Shown here one piece after another: positions 1 to 17,513 of a stretch of 55,000 nucleotides of DNA. The DNA lies in contig JACVTC010000009.1 in NCBI GenBank assembly GCA_016946835.1, positions 1,510,001-1,565,000 on the forward strand, in the 5' to 3' direction. The translations under genes were made by a program, and so were the position numbers. The notes under the pieces were generated by a model. It did no database searches and was not told the DNA's origin. It saw only the letters and a list, made by a program, of their open reading frames with translations. Position 1 is the stretch's first letter, and each line of letters starts with the position of its first letter. The DNA comes from Neocallimastix lanati (nom. inval.) (taxonomy: Eukaryota > Neocallimastigomycota > Neocallimastigomycetes > Neocallimastigales > Neocallimastigaceae).

Positions 1-179
1 TTGTAGTATAATATTTTATTTTTTCATTGTGATGACTAGTAAATTAATATAAATTTTAAATATTTTATAATATTTATATAATATTTAAATAATTGTAAAT
101 TTATGGTCACAATTTTTGTTTTCAAAGATTGATTAATAATCAAAATAAGCTTTTCTCAAATATATATTTTCTATGTTTA

Positions 180-371
180 AAATAGTTTTATTTTATATCA
201 AATAATTATTTGAAATAATTCATTTATTAATTATTAGACTTTATATTGTTATTTATATCTTTAATGGTAGTAATGATAATATTAGTTTTATTTTATATCA
301 CATAGTTATTTAAAAAAGAATTCATTTAGTAATATTTAGATTTTATATTGTTATTTATATCTTAAATGATT
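180..371. repeat. Imperfect tandem duplication of about 100 bp
   Basis: Two diverged copies, about 180-276 and 282-371, both begin with a TTAGTTTTATTTTATATCA-like string and end with TTATATTGTTATTTATATCT. The sequence is non-coding and AT-rich. No function can be suggested. Confidence 0.55.
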
Positions 372-401
372 TTTTCTTTTTTTTTTTTTTTTTTTTTAAA
401 T

Positions 402-590
402 GAAGTCTGACCATATTATCCCAGCCACAACTGACATCTAATACCAGACAAACTTTATAGTGGGGTTGTATCAGGATGTTTACATAGGGTGCTCCCATGT
501 CATACCATTTCGTCGTCGTCGACGCTCTCAGTGACGAATTACAGAACCAACAAGATTTGGAGATGTTGGATACGGTAAGCCACAACTACA
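402..590. other. GC-rich island of unknown origin, possible gene or virus remnant
   Basis: This stretch of about 190 bp has a balanced base composition, while its flanks are almost pure A+T. It begins straight after a poly-T run. On the minus strand an open frame runs through it (355-585, about 76 codons) and ends in poly-lysine from the homopolymer. On the plus strand another frame is open except for two TAG codons and ends at 575 in a GTAAGC that looks like a splice donor; from the ATG at 497 it reads MSYHFVVVDALSDELQNQQD and on. I recognise neither translation. It could be a fragment of an inserted foreign or viral gene, an old exon, or a structured RNA. No rRNA, snRNA, SRP RNA or tRNA signature was found. 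Confidence 0.4.
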
Positions 591-1482
591 TACACTTTAA
601 CTATTACATCATCTTAAATGATAATATTTGTGTTTTATAGATATTATAAATAAATATTGACCTCACATATTTTTATGTTGTAATAGTATAAATCATGTGA
701 ATTAACCTTATCATAACACAGTCATTAAATAATTTTGTACTATGTAACTCTAATTAATTTCTATATTAATTTGAGTTTCCATTTGTATTTTCAAATTGTT
801 ACATATTGATAAAAATATTTTTTGTGTATATATCGATTTGTTTTAATCACATATTATATATATTAAAGTCTAATTATATATTAATATAAACAAGTTGAAC
901 ATTTTAAAATTAACAATAATAAGCAATTGAATGAAAATATATAAAAATAGTGGAAAATTAATATTGAATTAAAAATTATAGTAATTAAAATTTAAACTTT
1001 AATAAATAGTTAATTGATTTAAATAATATTATTTTCAATTTTATGTAAAACAATAAATTGAGTTTTATGTAATAGAACTCATATTGTAATTATTTTATAA
1101 TAATAGAAGATATTGAATTAAATAACATAAAATAAAGTAAAAAATATATATATATATATATATATAAATATATATATAACAAATATATTGATATATATAA
1201 TAGGTAAATGATTTATTTATTTAAATATTCATTAGACTAATAAATATTTACAGTAAGTTTGTGAATAAGCATTTGAACAACAACGAAGTAATATAAATAA
1301 TAAAATATATTACAATTTAAATTTTATTGAAAACATTACAAGTAGCTATGATGTTTTTTTTTTTTTTATTTTTTTTATTTTTATTTTATTTTATTTATTT
1401 TTTATTTTTTATTTTTATTTTAGTAATATATACGTACTTCATGTCTTTTTTTTTTTTTTTTTTTTTTCCAATATGGCTACTC
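591..1482. other. AT-rich intergenic DNA
   Basis: No coding potential is visible on either strand. It holds a TA dinucleotide run near 1146-1190 and T-rich runs at about 1353-1466. Confidence 0.6.
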
Positions 1483-1890
1483 TAGGATTATGAGTATTAT
1501 ATCTACTGATGTTCCTGATAATCTTGGTTTGTCTTTATTATAACTAGTTATAATAAAGACAAACCAAGTAATTATAGATCTTTTATTGGTTTAACTAGAC
1601 CACAATATTGCTTTGTAAAACGCCACAGAAAAAAAAATTAATTATAGCTCGACCATTAGATGACGGTTGCTATTGTATCTATTTTAAATAAAAAGAAAAA
1701 CGTGAAGTATGTTATCCATGATCAAAAACACAACATAATATGAATATTTTTTTTTTAGTACAAGATAATTATAATTTACTTAAAAAGGAAAAAAAGAGAG
1801 GTTATAAATAATATTTTAACTGATGATATTCCAACAGTATCTAGAATTACTAATAAACATTATAAATTTTATAAAAAAAAAAAAAAAAGC
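1483..1890 (+). pseudogene. Possible decayed coding remnant around a palindrome
   Basis: Short stretches read like protein but are cut by stops and frameshifts: GYSRIMSIISTDVPDNLGLS (about 1492-1551), SNYRSFIGLTRPQYCFVKRH (about 1567-1628) and DDIPTVSRITNKHYKFYKKK (about 1824-1880). Base composition is less extreme than in the flanks. The family is not recognised. An old transposon or viral gene is possible. The 46-bp palindrome at 1523-1568 sits between the first two pieces. Confidence 0.25.
1523..1568. repeat. Perfect 46-bp palindrome
   Basis: The sequence from CTTGGTTTGTCTTTATTATA through the central ACTAGT to its exact reverse complement has no spacer and no mismatch. It contains G and C in both arms, so it is not an artefact of TA-rich DNA. 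It could extrude as a cruciform, form a hairpin RNA, or be a head-to-head join of a short duplicated segment. Confidence 0.9.
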
Positions 1891-4610
1891 ATAGTAATAC
1901 TACAGACTGTGTTTAATAATAATAATTAATTTTATGAATATATGATAATAAGATTTAATTATATTAAAGTGGAATATTAATTGCTATATATTTTATTTAT
2001 TATCAAAATAAAGAAAATAAAATCAGTTTTAATTTTATTAAATTAATATCATTATTTATCAAATTAGTATCATTATTTTTCAAGTTATTATCATTATTTA
2101 TTAAATTAATATCATTATTTATCATTATTATAAATAGTATTCAATATTGTTAAATTTATTATATTTATATAAATAATATATTGTATATATTATTTTTTCA
2201 TACACAATGCTATATATAATTTTTATTTTTATTAATATAAATAATATAATATAGATATAATTAATATATATATTATAAACAATAATGTATGTGTCATAAA
2301 CAATAATATATGTATCATAAATTGTGAAATATAATAAAATTTGGGAGAAATTACAAATTTATATGTAAGTAAATATATTTTTAATTATTATTATTTATAT
2401 TCTCTTATTATATTACAAATATATAAGTACATGTAAAATGAAATTAAAATTTTATTAAGTATTTATATATTTGTAATATAATAAGAGAATATAAATAATA
2501 ATAATTTAAAGATATATTAATTTCATTTTACAAATCATTATAATTTTATATTATAATCACTAGTTATAAAGTTATTAATTAGAAATAATTAATATTGTTA
2601 CATTTTTATAAATATTTTTATAAAAAAAAAAATGCTGTAAAGTATTTACTACTAATAATTTCAATACAATATTAATAATGGATTAAATTTAATAAATTAT
2701 ATTCATATTACTATCATAGGTTATTTCATATTTAATATGCTTATAATATCAGCATTGATTATAAACTTGACTCTTTTTATATATATATATATTTAATATT
2801 ATTATAATTATTATAAATAATTTTTATATTTCAATAGGAATTTTTTTTTTTTTTTTTTTTTTTTTATATTTTTAATTGGATTTTTTTTCATATAAAAATT
2901 AATAAAATTTAGATCAGAAGATCAGGGTAAAAAGTTTTATTCAACTTGTTTTTATCATATATATAAGTATAGAAAATTGTATAGGTTAATATTTATATAT
3001 CATTTTGATTTTGATACAGAATATATTAAATCTAGATTGTTAAAAAGGTTAGATATTAATATTTATTAAATATATAAACCACAACTGTTTCTAAAGTTCT
3101 ATATAAATTATATATAAATTATACATATTTGTGTAACCTTATCTTGCAATCTAATAAATAAATAAATAAACTATAAAAAAATATATATATATACATATAT
3201 ATAATATTTTTTGAAAATGTAGCCTTTTTTTGAAATGGAAAATTTAATTATTCCATTTTAGAAATTAATATATTAATTTTAATATATTATTTATTAATAA
3301 TAAATTCTACAATTATAATAATTATTTTATTAAATATTAAACAATGTAAACTTAAAATTTAATAATCATTTCATTGAACAAAAAAAATATTTATCTATTA
3401 TGAAATAATAATTAATAATTAATAATAATATTTATTTTAATTTTCGTTTTTTTTTTTCATTTTAATTTTAATATAAAAAAAAATTTTTTTTTTTAAATAT
3501 ATATCATATAATAAATTAGTAATATATTATAATCTATTGTAAATTCTAATTTTATTTTATTTTATTTTTTATTTTTTTTTTAAAAAAAAATTAATACAGA
3601 AATTTTTTTCATAGGTTTAAAAAAAATAAAAATATATTAAAAAAGTATAAAAATAAAAATAAAAATAAATAAATAAATAAATAAAAATAAATAAATAAAT
3701 AAATAAAAATAAATAAACAAATTAATAAAATATTACACTTATATTAAATTTACGTATATAAATATTTTTATAAATAAAATAAAAGAAATATTTATTACAA
3801 TTTTTATTAAATGTTATTTTATAATTAGGATTAAATAATCGATTTTAAATTTTTTATTTCATGTGTTTAAAGCTAAATGAAAATATACTATATTTTTTAA
3901 ATTAAGGCTTTTTTTTTTTTTTTTTTTTTTAATGTTATATTATTATTTTAAAAAGTGAACTAAATTATTATAAATAATTTTGTTTTTTATTTCAATTTTT
4001 ATTTAATAATTTTTTTTTTTTTAATAAAAAAAAATTATTATTTATTTTATATGATAATATACTATTTTTAAATTAAGTCTTTTTTTTTTTATGTTAAATT
4101 ATTTATAAAATATTATAATAATAATACTAAAAAAAAAAAAAAAAAGAATAATAATAATAATAATAATAAAAAAGATAATGAATTCTATTAAATAAAAATA
4201 AATAAAAAAACTTTTTTTTTTTTCATTTTTTTTTTCATTACCTTTCTATTATTTATATATATAATTCTTTTTATTTGTATTATTATTATTATTAATACTA
4301 TTTAATTTATAATTTGTATTCATGAGTCAACATGAATAATTTTAATAATAATGAATGAATATAATTTATTTATGCATCTTTCAATGAAAGCATATTTAAA
4401 TATTTAAATATAAATATAAATATAATTATATTTATATTTATATATATATATATTTTTTTTTCCTTCAATATTTTTATAAACCATTATTCTAGAAATAATA
4501 ATAAAATAATGAATGATTTATTAAATATATAATTTTAATAATATTTATATATATATAAAATATATAATATTTATTAGTATTATTGCTATTATTATTTCTA
4601 TTATTTATTT
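1891..4610. other. AT-rich intergenic DNA with homopolymers and microsatellites
   Basis: No exons were found on either strand. It holds poly-A and poly-T runs (for example 2839-2865 and 3910-3930), AAAT/AAATA arrays near 3640-3720, and the hairpin at 2371-2520. The last few hundred bases lie just 3' of the minus-strand glycosyltransferase gene and must contain its 3' UTR; a polyadenylation signal cannot be singled out. Confidence 0.6.
2371..2520. repeat. Long inverted repeat (hairpin), arms of about 45 bp
   Basis: The left arm (about 2382-2427) and the right arm (about 2462-2507) are near-perfect reverse complements. The core TTATATTCTCTTATTATATT and its inverse are exact, with a loop of about 35 bp. 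Weaker pairing extends outward to about 2371 and 2520, and part of the loop (GTAAAATGAAATT) recurs inverted just outside the right arm. It may be a MITE remnant or a hairpin-prone locus. No clear target duplication was seen. Confidence 0.8.
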
Positions 4611-6446
4611 TTAAAGGTATATAGAATGCTGTTCTTCTTTTGGAAGTTTATAATATTTAAGTACTTCTTCACGCATTTCACTACTTCTTTTACCATACCA
4701 TTCTTTATCAGATTTAATTTGTTTTCTAATAACAGCTGCGATATATGACTTATCAAGATATCCTGCGTAATGAACTAAAAAATCACCTTTCTTTAATTTA
4801 CCATCACATTCTTCTTCATCATTACAAAAATATGAATTAAACCAATTTTGGGGAACAATAACATAATGCTTCTCTTCATTTTGTTCAATTAAAGTATGTA
4901 ACATAGCAGATTGATCAACAAGTGATAAATAGGTATCTTTATTATAGTATGAATAGGTACATGCCTTCATTAAAAAGGATAAAGACCAAGGATGAACATG
5001 TATTAAAAACATACCTGCATTTAATCCAATAACATCATCTGAAATAACTAAATGAATATCATCTTTATCTGGAGGTGGAATGAAACTATCTAGTTTAATA
5101 TTTGGATTAACTAGAGTAGAATCACCATCTGCCCAAAAAATCCATTCATATTCATTTGTATTTAATCCACGTATAACATAATTTAAGAGACTGTATAATT
5201 TTTGATAGTATACTTGTCTATTATAATCAATAATCTTGTTATCTACGAAAAAGGAGTATCCATGAATATCAGCGTATTGTGCAAATTCACTAATGGAATG
5301 CTCATACAAAGAATCTGGCTTTACTTTATCGGCAAACATTACAATGGCAAATTTTGGTTTTTTGAAAGCATTTTTATCTTCAACACATTGATATGAAACT
5401 TCCATGTAAACTTGAATGTCAGGACATGGTGATTTATAAAGAGCAGTAGAAGGTTTAATATAACAAGAACGCTTATTTTCACAAATATTTTTAATATCAT
5501 TTACTGGATGACTTTCACACTTTTCTTCTTCCGTTACATTAAGAAGTCCATCAGAAAATTTATTACCATATTCACTTGTTGAACAAGTTTCTTTATCGCC
5601 GACTCTTCTTCCAAAAAAGACATCATGTATTTTAATAACATAACCTACTGGACAAGAAATTTTATTTCCTTCTATTGATTCTGGTGGTACATAAACTCTT
5701 ACACCACAAAACTTTGAAGTTATTATTGGTAATTCAGCAGTATATTTTAGTTCAATAGTTTCTTCATTTTCATTATCTGGTAAAATCATCGAAAATAAAT
5801 CTAAAGTATTTTTATCTCTTTTCTCTCCATCATTAAATTCATAATATTTACTATAATGTCTATTATCTTTTGATGATTTATTATTTTCTTCTTCCTTATT
5901 TTCTTCTTCTTTATGTTCTTCTTCCTTATTTTCTTCTTTCTTATTTTCTTCTTCTTTATGTTCTTCTTCCTTATTTTCTTCTTCTTTATGTTCTTCTTCC
6001 TTATTTTCTTCTTCCTTATTTTCTTCTTCTTTATGTTCTTCTTCCTTATTTTCTTCTTCTTTATGTTCTTCTTCCTTATGTTCTTCTTCCTTATTTTCTT
6101 CTTCCTTATTGATTTTTTCTTTAACTTTTTTTCCTTTAATTTCATTTTCTACATTCAATTTATTTTTGTAATTGGTCAATTTAGATTTTTTTTCTTCGTT
6201 TTCTTTGATAATTTTTTCCATTTTATTTACATCGAAGTCCATATCATAGTAATAATCTTCATCGTTATTATCTTTTTGAATCATTTCTCTTACTTTTTCA
6301 TTTAATATTTCAAGTGAAATTTTTTGTTTATCCTCTGATGATAAATCTACTATGAAGTTATATAATAATGAAAAAGAGGCTATGAAGGTTATTATTATAA
6401 TTGTTATTATTATTAAATTTGAATATCTTTTATTTAAAAGACGCAT
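4611..6446 (-). CDS. Type II membrane protein: SUEL-type lectin domain fused to a GT34 glycosyltransferase
   Basis: A single-exon gene of 611 residues. It has a short cytosolic tail, one signal-anchor helix (residues about 10-32), and a charged stalk with EEENK/EEEHK repeats (about 112-189). A cysteine-rich SUEL/rhamnose-binding-type lectin domain follows (about 245-353; ISCPVGYVIKIHDVFFGRR, then CENKRSCYIKP and SYQCVED). A GT34 domain of the GMA12/MNN10 type ends the protein (about 359-598) with the DxD motif in WADGDSTLVNP (about 439), GLNAGMFLIHVHPW, VDQSAM and GDFLVHYAG. GT34 enzymes transfer galactose or mannose from nucleotide sugars in the Golgi. The topology suits a Golgi enzyme whose lectin domain may dock on its glycan substrate; that role is inferred. 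The start ATG is the first in frame and lies directly before the anchor. The key catalytic motif is present and the frame is unbroken. Confidence 0.88.
   Translation of the reverse strand: MRLLNKRYSNLIIITIIIITFIASFSLLYNFIVDLSSEDKQKISLEILNEKVREMIQKDNNDEDYYYDMDFDVNKMEKIIKENEEKKSKLTNYKNKLNVENEIKGKKVKEKINKEEENKEEEHKEEEHKEEENKEEEHKEEENKEEENKEEEHKEEENKEEEHKEEENKKEENKEEEHKEEENKEEENNKSSKDNRHYSKYYEFNDGEKRDKNTLDLFSMILPDNENEETIELKYTAELPIITSKFCGVRVYVPPESIEGNKISCPVGYVIKIHDVFFGRRVGDKETCSTSEYGNKFSDGLLNVTEEEKCESHPVNDIKNICENKRSCYIKPSTALYKSPCPDIQVYMEVSYQCVEDKNAFKKPKFAIVMFADKVKPDSLYEHSISEFAQYADIHGYSFFVDNKIIDYNRQVYYQKLYSLLNYVIRGLNTNEYEWIFWADGDSTLVNPNIKLDSFIPPPDKDDIHLVISDDVIGLNAGMFLIHVHPWSLSFLMKACTYSYYNKDTYLSLVDQSAMLHTLIEQNEEKHYVIVPQNWFNSYFCNDEEECDGKLKKGDFLVHYAGYLDKSYIAAVIRKQIKSDKEWYGKRSSEMREEVLKYYKLPKEEQHSIYL
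5878..6112 (-). repeat. Coding minisatellite, 15-bp units encoding EEENK/EEEHK
   Basis: About fifteen tandem 15-bp units (plus strand TTCTTCTTCCTTATT and the TTCTTCTTCTTTATG variant) lie in frame within the lectin-glycosyltransferase gene. The two unit types partly alternate. Because units are multiples of three, copy-number change would lengthen or shorten the acidic stalk without breaking the frame. One unit has changed to KKEENK. Other frames over this block stay open only because of the repetition. Confidence 0.9.
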
Positions 6447-6803
6447 TTTGTTTTATTTTTAAATGAAAAAAAAAAAAAAATATGAGAGAAGTTGAATAGA
6501 AAAATGATTAATTGTGTAATTATAAATTTATTAATGATTGAATATTTATTAATTTAATGATTTAATATTATAAAATTATTAAAAAAATATTAAATCATAT
6601 ATATATATATTATTGTCTTTATATTGTTTTATTTTTTTTTTAATCTATTTATTCAAGTTAATATTTTTTTTTATTGTTAATTTTTATTTTTGATATTTAA
6701 ATATTAATATTATATATATATTTATATATTATTAATAATTATATATTTAAATTGTTTCATTTAAATATTTTACTTTATTCTTTAATTTTTAATTTTTAAT
6801 TTT

Positions 6804-6836
<33 letters not shown>

Positions 6837-7658
6837 TTTTATTTGTTTGAAAATAATGGTCTTTTTATATTATTTTTTATATCTATATTAAAAAAAAAAA
6901 AATTTTTATTGTTATTATTTTTTTTATTTATTCTAAAAATCTCAATATATATATTGAGATTTTTATAATAATAATAATCAAAAAAAAAATAAAATAAAAA
7001 TAAAAAAAAAAAAAATAAGCAATTCAATTAATAAATTAACTATTCACAATATATTTTGTAATATATAATATAAATTAGTTTTATAAATTATTTTAATTAG
7101 ATATTGTACTTAACAATATACTAATGAAATGTATAATTGATATTAAAACCATAATTAAATATTATTATAAATAAAGTTTAAAAAATATATATATATTAAT
7201 TATAAATACAGATATATTATTAATTAAAATAATATATTATTTTACATTTTTTTTTTTATATTTTTTTATAATATTATTGCTGTTAATATAAATAATAAAT
7301 AATATTATGTGGAAACATAATTTTTTTTTTTTAAAATTTTTTTTTTATTGAATTAATTTCAATATATTAAGAAATTATATAAAAAGTATATAAATTAAAA
7401 TTTTCAATTGATATAAATTAATTATGTTCCTTATTATTATTAATAAAAGTTTCCATTATTATTGTATTTAAGGTTTCTTTTTTTTAATATTTAATAAAGT
7501 TAATGTTGGATAAAAAAAAACAAAATTATATTAAATTTTATATTAAAAAGAATAATTTTATATAATATAATTTTATTAAATATTTGGAAATCTGGAAAAA
7601 GAAAATTAAATAGAATTTTATTATACATTAAATTTCACTGATTATATATATATTTTAT

Positions 7659-7689
<31 letters not shown>

Positions 7690-9859
7690 ACGAAATTAAA
7701 AGATATTTATTTGGTATGAATTATTATCATTATTATTATTATTATTATTTTTTATTTTTTATTTTTTTTTTTTACGAAATTAAAAGATATTTATTTGGTA
7801 TGAATTATTATCATTATTATTATTATTATTTTTTATTTTTTATTTTTTTTTTTTTACGAAATTAAAAATTATTTATTTGGTATGAATTATTATTATTATT
7901 TATTTTTTTTTTTTACGAAATTAAAAGATATTTATTTGGTATGAATTATAACAGTATGAATTTGTGTTAGTTGACACTAAATAATTTGTGTAAGATTGTT
8001 GCTTATACCTTATATATTATTATATATTATTATAGTAATAATAAAATATTTATGTTATTGATATTATTGAGTTCATAATATAATACTTAATATATACAAA
8101 TTTTTATATTGCTATATTTTGATTGAAACAGTATATAAAAATAAAAATACATATTTATAATTTATTATTTATTATTTATTATTTTTATTTTTTTATATGA
8201 TTTTCTTCTATTTACACTTTATTTTACAAAAATTGAAATAATCATTATTTATATTGATTATTTTTTAATAGTAATATTAAAATTAGAATTATTAATAAAT
8301 AATAATAATTTATATTAATTGAAAAAAAAAATATTTGACCATTTTATCAATAATGATAGTAATCAATTACAATAATAATATTAATTTATTTAAATAATTC
8401 AATAATAATTGAATCATATGATTACATAGATATATATATATTAAACATATTACATACTAATCTCTTAAAAATAATATATTTAATTATTTCAATTATTATT
8501 TTATTTTATTTATAAATTTTTATCAATATTCCCTATTATCTTCCTTTAGTTGACCCTAGTATAAAAAAATTTTTTATTAATATTTTTATTAAAAACATTA
8601 AACATCTGCTCTTAAAATTAAAACAAAAATTATTAAATTAATTTAATTATTAATATATATTAGCTTAGCAATTAGAAAAGTTATTTATAGAGATAATACA
8701 GTTATTTATGCTATATATTTATATATTTATTTCAAATCACATGATATAACAATGACATGCAGGACTTTTATGAGTGAGTTTTTAAAATAATAGTTGTTTA
8801 ATAAAATTTATTAATAAAATTATAAAATTCGTATAATTAAAGTAATAATTCTTATTCCTAAAAATTTTACAAGAGAGTCTTCTATTTCTAATATAAATAA
8901 TTTAATCTATTTATAAGAAATAGGTAATATATTAATTATATATTCTAATATATAGAACTATATAAATTACATATGAATTAAAGTATTATAATTATTATAA
9001 TTATAATAATACATATTGAAATAAAATAAAATGAAATACTTATTAAATATTAAATTTATATCTTTTTGATAATAATTATTATTAAATATATAAATATGTT
9101 ACTATACATATTTATTTTATATCAACGACCTTATTTTCCCTATTCTGGTATTAGTAATTATACTTAAAATAAATATAATATTTAATTTTTTTTTTTTTTT
9201 TTTATAAATTTTTATAAATAAAAAATAAAAAGCAAATATGAATTAATTAATAAAAATTAATAGAATTAATTAATAGAATAAAAATGTTGTTTAAATAATT
9301 TATAATCTTTAAACATAAAATTTTAATATTATCTTGTTTAAAACAAGAAAAAATAACCAAACATTGACTATTTCAAAAAAATAAATATGTAGAAAATTTC
9401 CATATATAAATAATTGTATATACAATAATTTAAATTTTAATTAAATAGAACTTAAAAAAAAAAATTCCTTGTAGCTTTATTAAATATTAAAAAAAAAAAT
9501 TCCTTGTAGCTTTATTAAATATTAAAACCAAAACTTTCTAAATATGATTAAAAATATTTTCCCAAATTTTTACTCCATATAACACTTTAAAAACTAAAGA
9601 TAAATAAAATTTTTTTGAGGTTTATTTATTATGGAACTATTATGTAGTCTTTTAATATACAAAAAAATTTATTTAAAAAAAAAAAAATATATATATATAT
9701 ATATATTGATAAAATAAAAAATAATCTTAACACCAAAAATAATTTTTAATAAATAATAAAGTCCATACTACAAATTAAATCTTAAGTTTTATCATAAAAC
9801 CGGCATATTAAAAAAATTTCTAAATTTAAAATGGTAAAAAAGTTTATTATTATTAAAAA
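6447..9859. other. AT-rich intergenic DNA
   Basis: No exon-like sequence on either strand. The first few hundred bases lie upstream of the minus-strand glycosyltransferase and should include its promoter, but no specific element stands out. A duplicate 33-34 bp block (A-run then TTCCTTGTAGCTTTATTAAA) occurs in tandem at about 9452-9525. Confidence 0.6.
7655..7945. repeat. Four tandem copies of a unit of up to 85 bp
   Basis: Each unit contains a poly-T run, then ACGAAATTAAAAGATATTTA and TTTGGTATGAATTATTATCA, then a TTA run. Copies start near 7690, 7773, 7856 and 7913; the third has a point change (AAATTATTTA) and a shorter TTA run. It is non-coding. Confidence 0.85.
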
Positions 9860-10560
9860 TAAAATAAAATAAAATAAAATAAAATAAAATAAAATAAAAT
9901 AAAATAAAATAAAATAAAATAAAATAAAATAAAATAAAATAAAATAAAATAAAATAAAATAAAATAAAATAAAATAAAATAAAATAAAATAAAATAAAAT
10001 AAATAAAATAAAAATAAAATAAATAGTAGAAATATAAATATAATAAAAGTACAGATTGAATAAAATAAAATAAAATAAAATAAAATAAATAATATAATAT
10101 AAATATAAAGTATAGATTGAATAAAATAAAATAAAATAAATAATATAATATAAATATAAAGTACAGATTGAATAAAATAAAATAAAATAAAATAAATAGT
10201 AGAATATGAATATAAAGTATAGATTGAATAAAATAAAATAAAATAAAATAAAATAAAATAAATAATATAATATATATATAAAGTACAGATTGAATAAAAT
10301 AAAATAAAATAAATAATATAATATATATATAAAGTACAGATTGAATAAAATAAAATAAAATAAATAGTAGAATATGAATATATAAAGTACAGATTGAATA
10401 AAATAAAATAAAATAAAATAAAATAAAATAAAATAAAATAAAATAAAAATAAAAATAAAAATAAAATAAAAATAAAATAAAATAAAAATAAATTAAAAAT
10501 AAAATAAAATAAAAATAAAATAAAATTAAAATAAAATAAAATAAAATTAAAATTAAAAAA
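9860..10560. repeat. TAAAA microsatellite with embedded GTACAGATTGAATAAAAT minisatellite
   Basis: A pure AAAAT array (about 9862-10020) passes into about seven units made of an AAAAT run, AATAGTAGAATATGAATATA and AAGTACAGATTGAATAAAAT, then back into AAAAT. The unit is the reverse complement of the one at 44670-46716. It lies 260-960 bp upstream of the receptor-like gene. Confidence 0.92.
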
Positions 10561-10818
10561 AAAAAAATATTGATAAAAATTAAATTTTAAAGTTCATTAT
10601 AAATTATCTGGATAGGTTGAACTATTAAATGTTTATATATTCTTTTAATATATATATATTACTCGTTTAAAAAAAAAAAATAAAGAGTAATATATAAAAG
10701 AAAAGTACTTATATATATATATTTACATTTTAATTTTAAAAGGAATATATAAAAGAAAAGTACTTCTTTTATATAATATTTATTTTTATTATAATTTTTA
10801 AAATAATAATAATTAAAC

Positions 10819-16666
<5,848 letters not shown>

Positions 16667-16708
16667 ATTTGATAAAATCAATATAAACTTTTATATACAT
16701 ATATATAA

Positions 16709-16804
<96 letters not shown>

Positions 16805-16872
16805 TTAATGTATTACGCATAGTGAACTTTTAATATTTTAAATTATAATTATAAAAAATAAAATAATATATT

Positions 16873-16910
<38 letters not shown>

Positions 16911-17513
16911 CTAATAAATAATAAAATAATAAGATATTTAATTAAAAATAATGATTTTTATTTATTAATATAAAAATACTTTTAATCATTATATAAAAAT
17001 TTATAATAAAAGAAATAATAGGTTTAATCTTAATTATAATTTTAATATTGATATAAGAATTTTTTTTTAAAAAAAAAAAAAACTCATGAAGATATATTTT
17101 TATATAATTATTTCTAGGATTACTACTTCATCCATTATAAATATATATATATATATATTATTTTTTATGGAAAAAAAATATATGCATATTATATAGATAA
17201 TTAAGTATTTTATTATTAAATCTTTCTTAATTTTACAAAACTTCTCATAATAAAAAAAAAATAAAATAAAAAAAAAAAAAAAAAAAAAAGAGAATGTGAA
17301 ATACAAATAGTTGTAATTATATATAGATTGGGTGATGCTGTTTTGTATATTTTTATAAATTTATTTATTATTAAATAATTTTAAAATAAATAATATATTA
17401 ATAAAAAATAATTAATATATATATATATATATATATATATTTTTAAAAAATTTATTATAAAATGATTTGAATATGAAATTTTTTTTTGAATAATATTTTT
17501 TTTTCTTTTTTAC
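16667..17513. other. Intergenic DNA, TAA and TA microsatellites
   Basis: It contains a TAA run at about 16709-16802 and TA runs near 16879-16905 and 17417-17441. No IFT80-like coding sequence was found here, although the next IFT80 exon would be expected in this interval. Confidence 0.65.

Noticed and set aside
5801-6305. Alternative long frames over the acidic repeat (lysine/isoleucine-rich on minus, leucine/phenylalanine-rich on plus)
   Set aside because: They stay open only because a 15-bp unit lacks stops in several frames. The lectin-glycosyltransferase frame explains the region.
6839-7027. Minus-strand frame of 62 codons
   Set aside because: It is poly-Phe/Asn/Lys low-complexity translation of homopolymer runs.
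17100-17306. Minus-strand frame of 68 codons rich in Phe, Ile and Tyr
   Set aside because: It is a product of A/T homopolymers with no recognisable motif and no match to the missing IFT80 exons.
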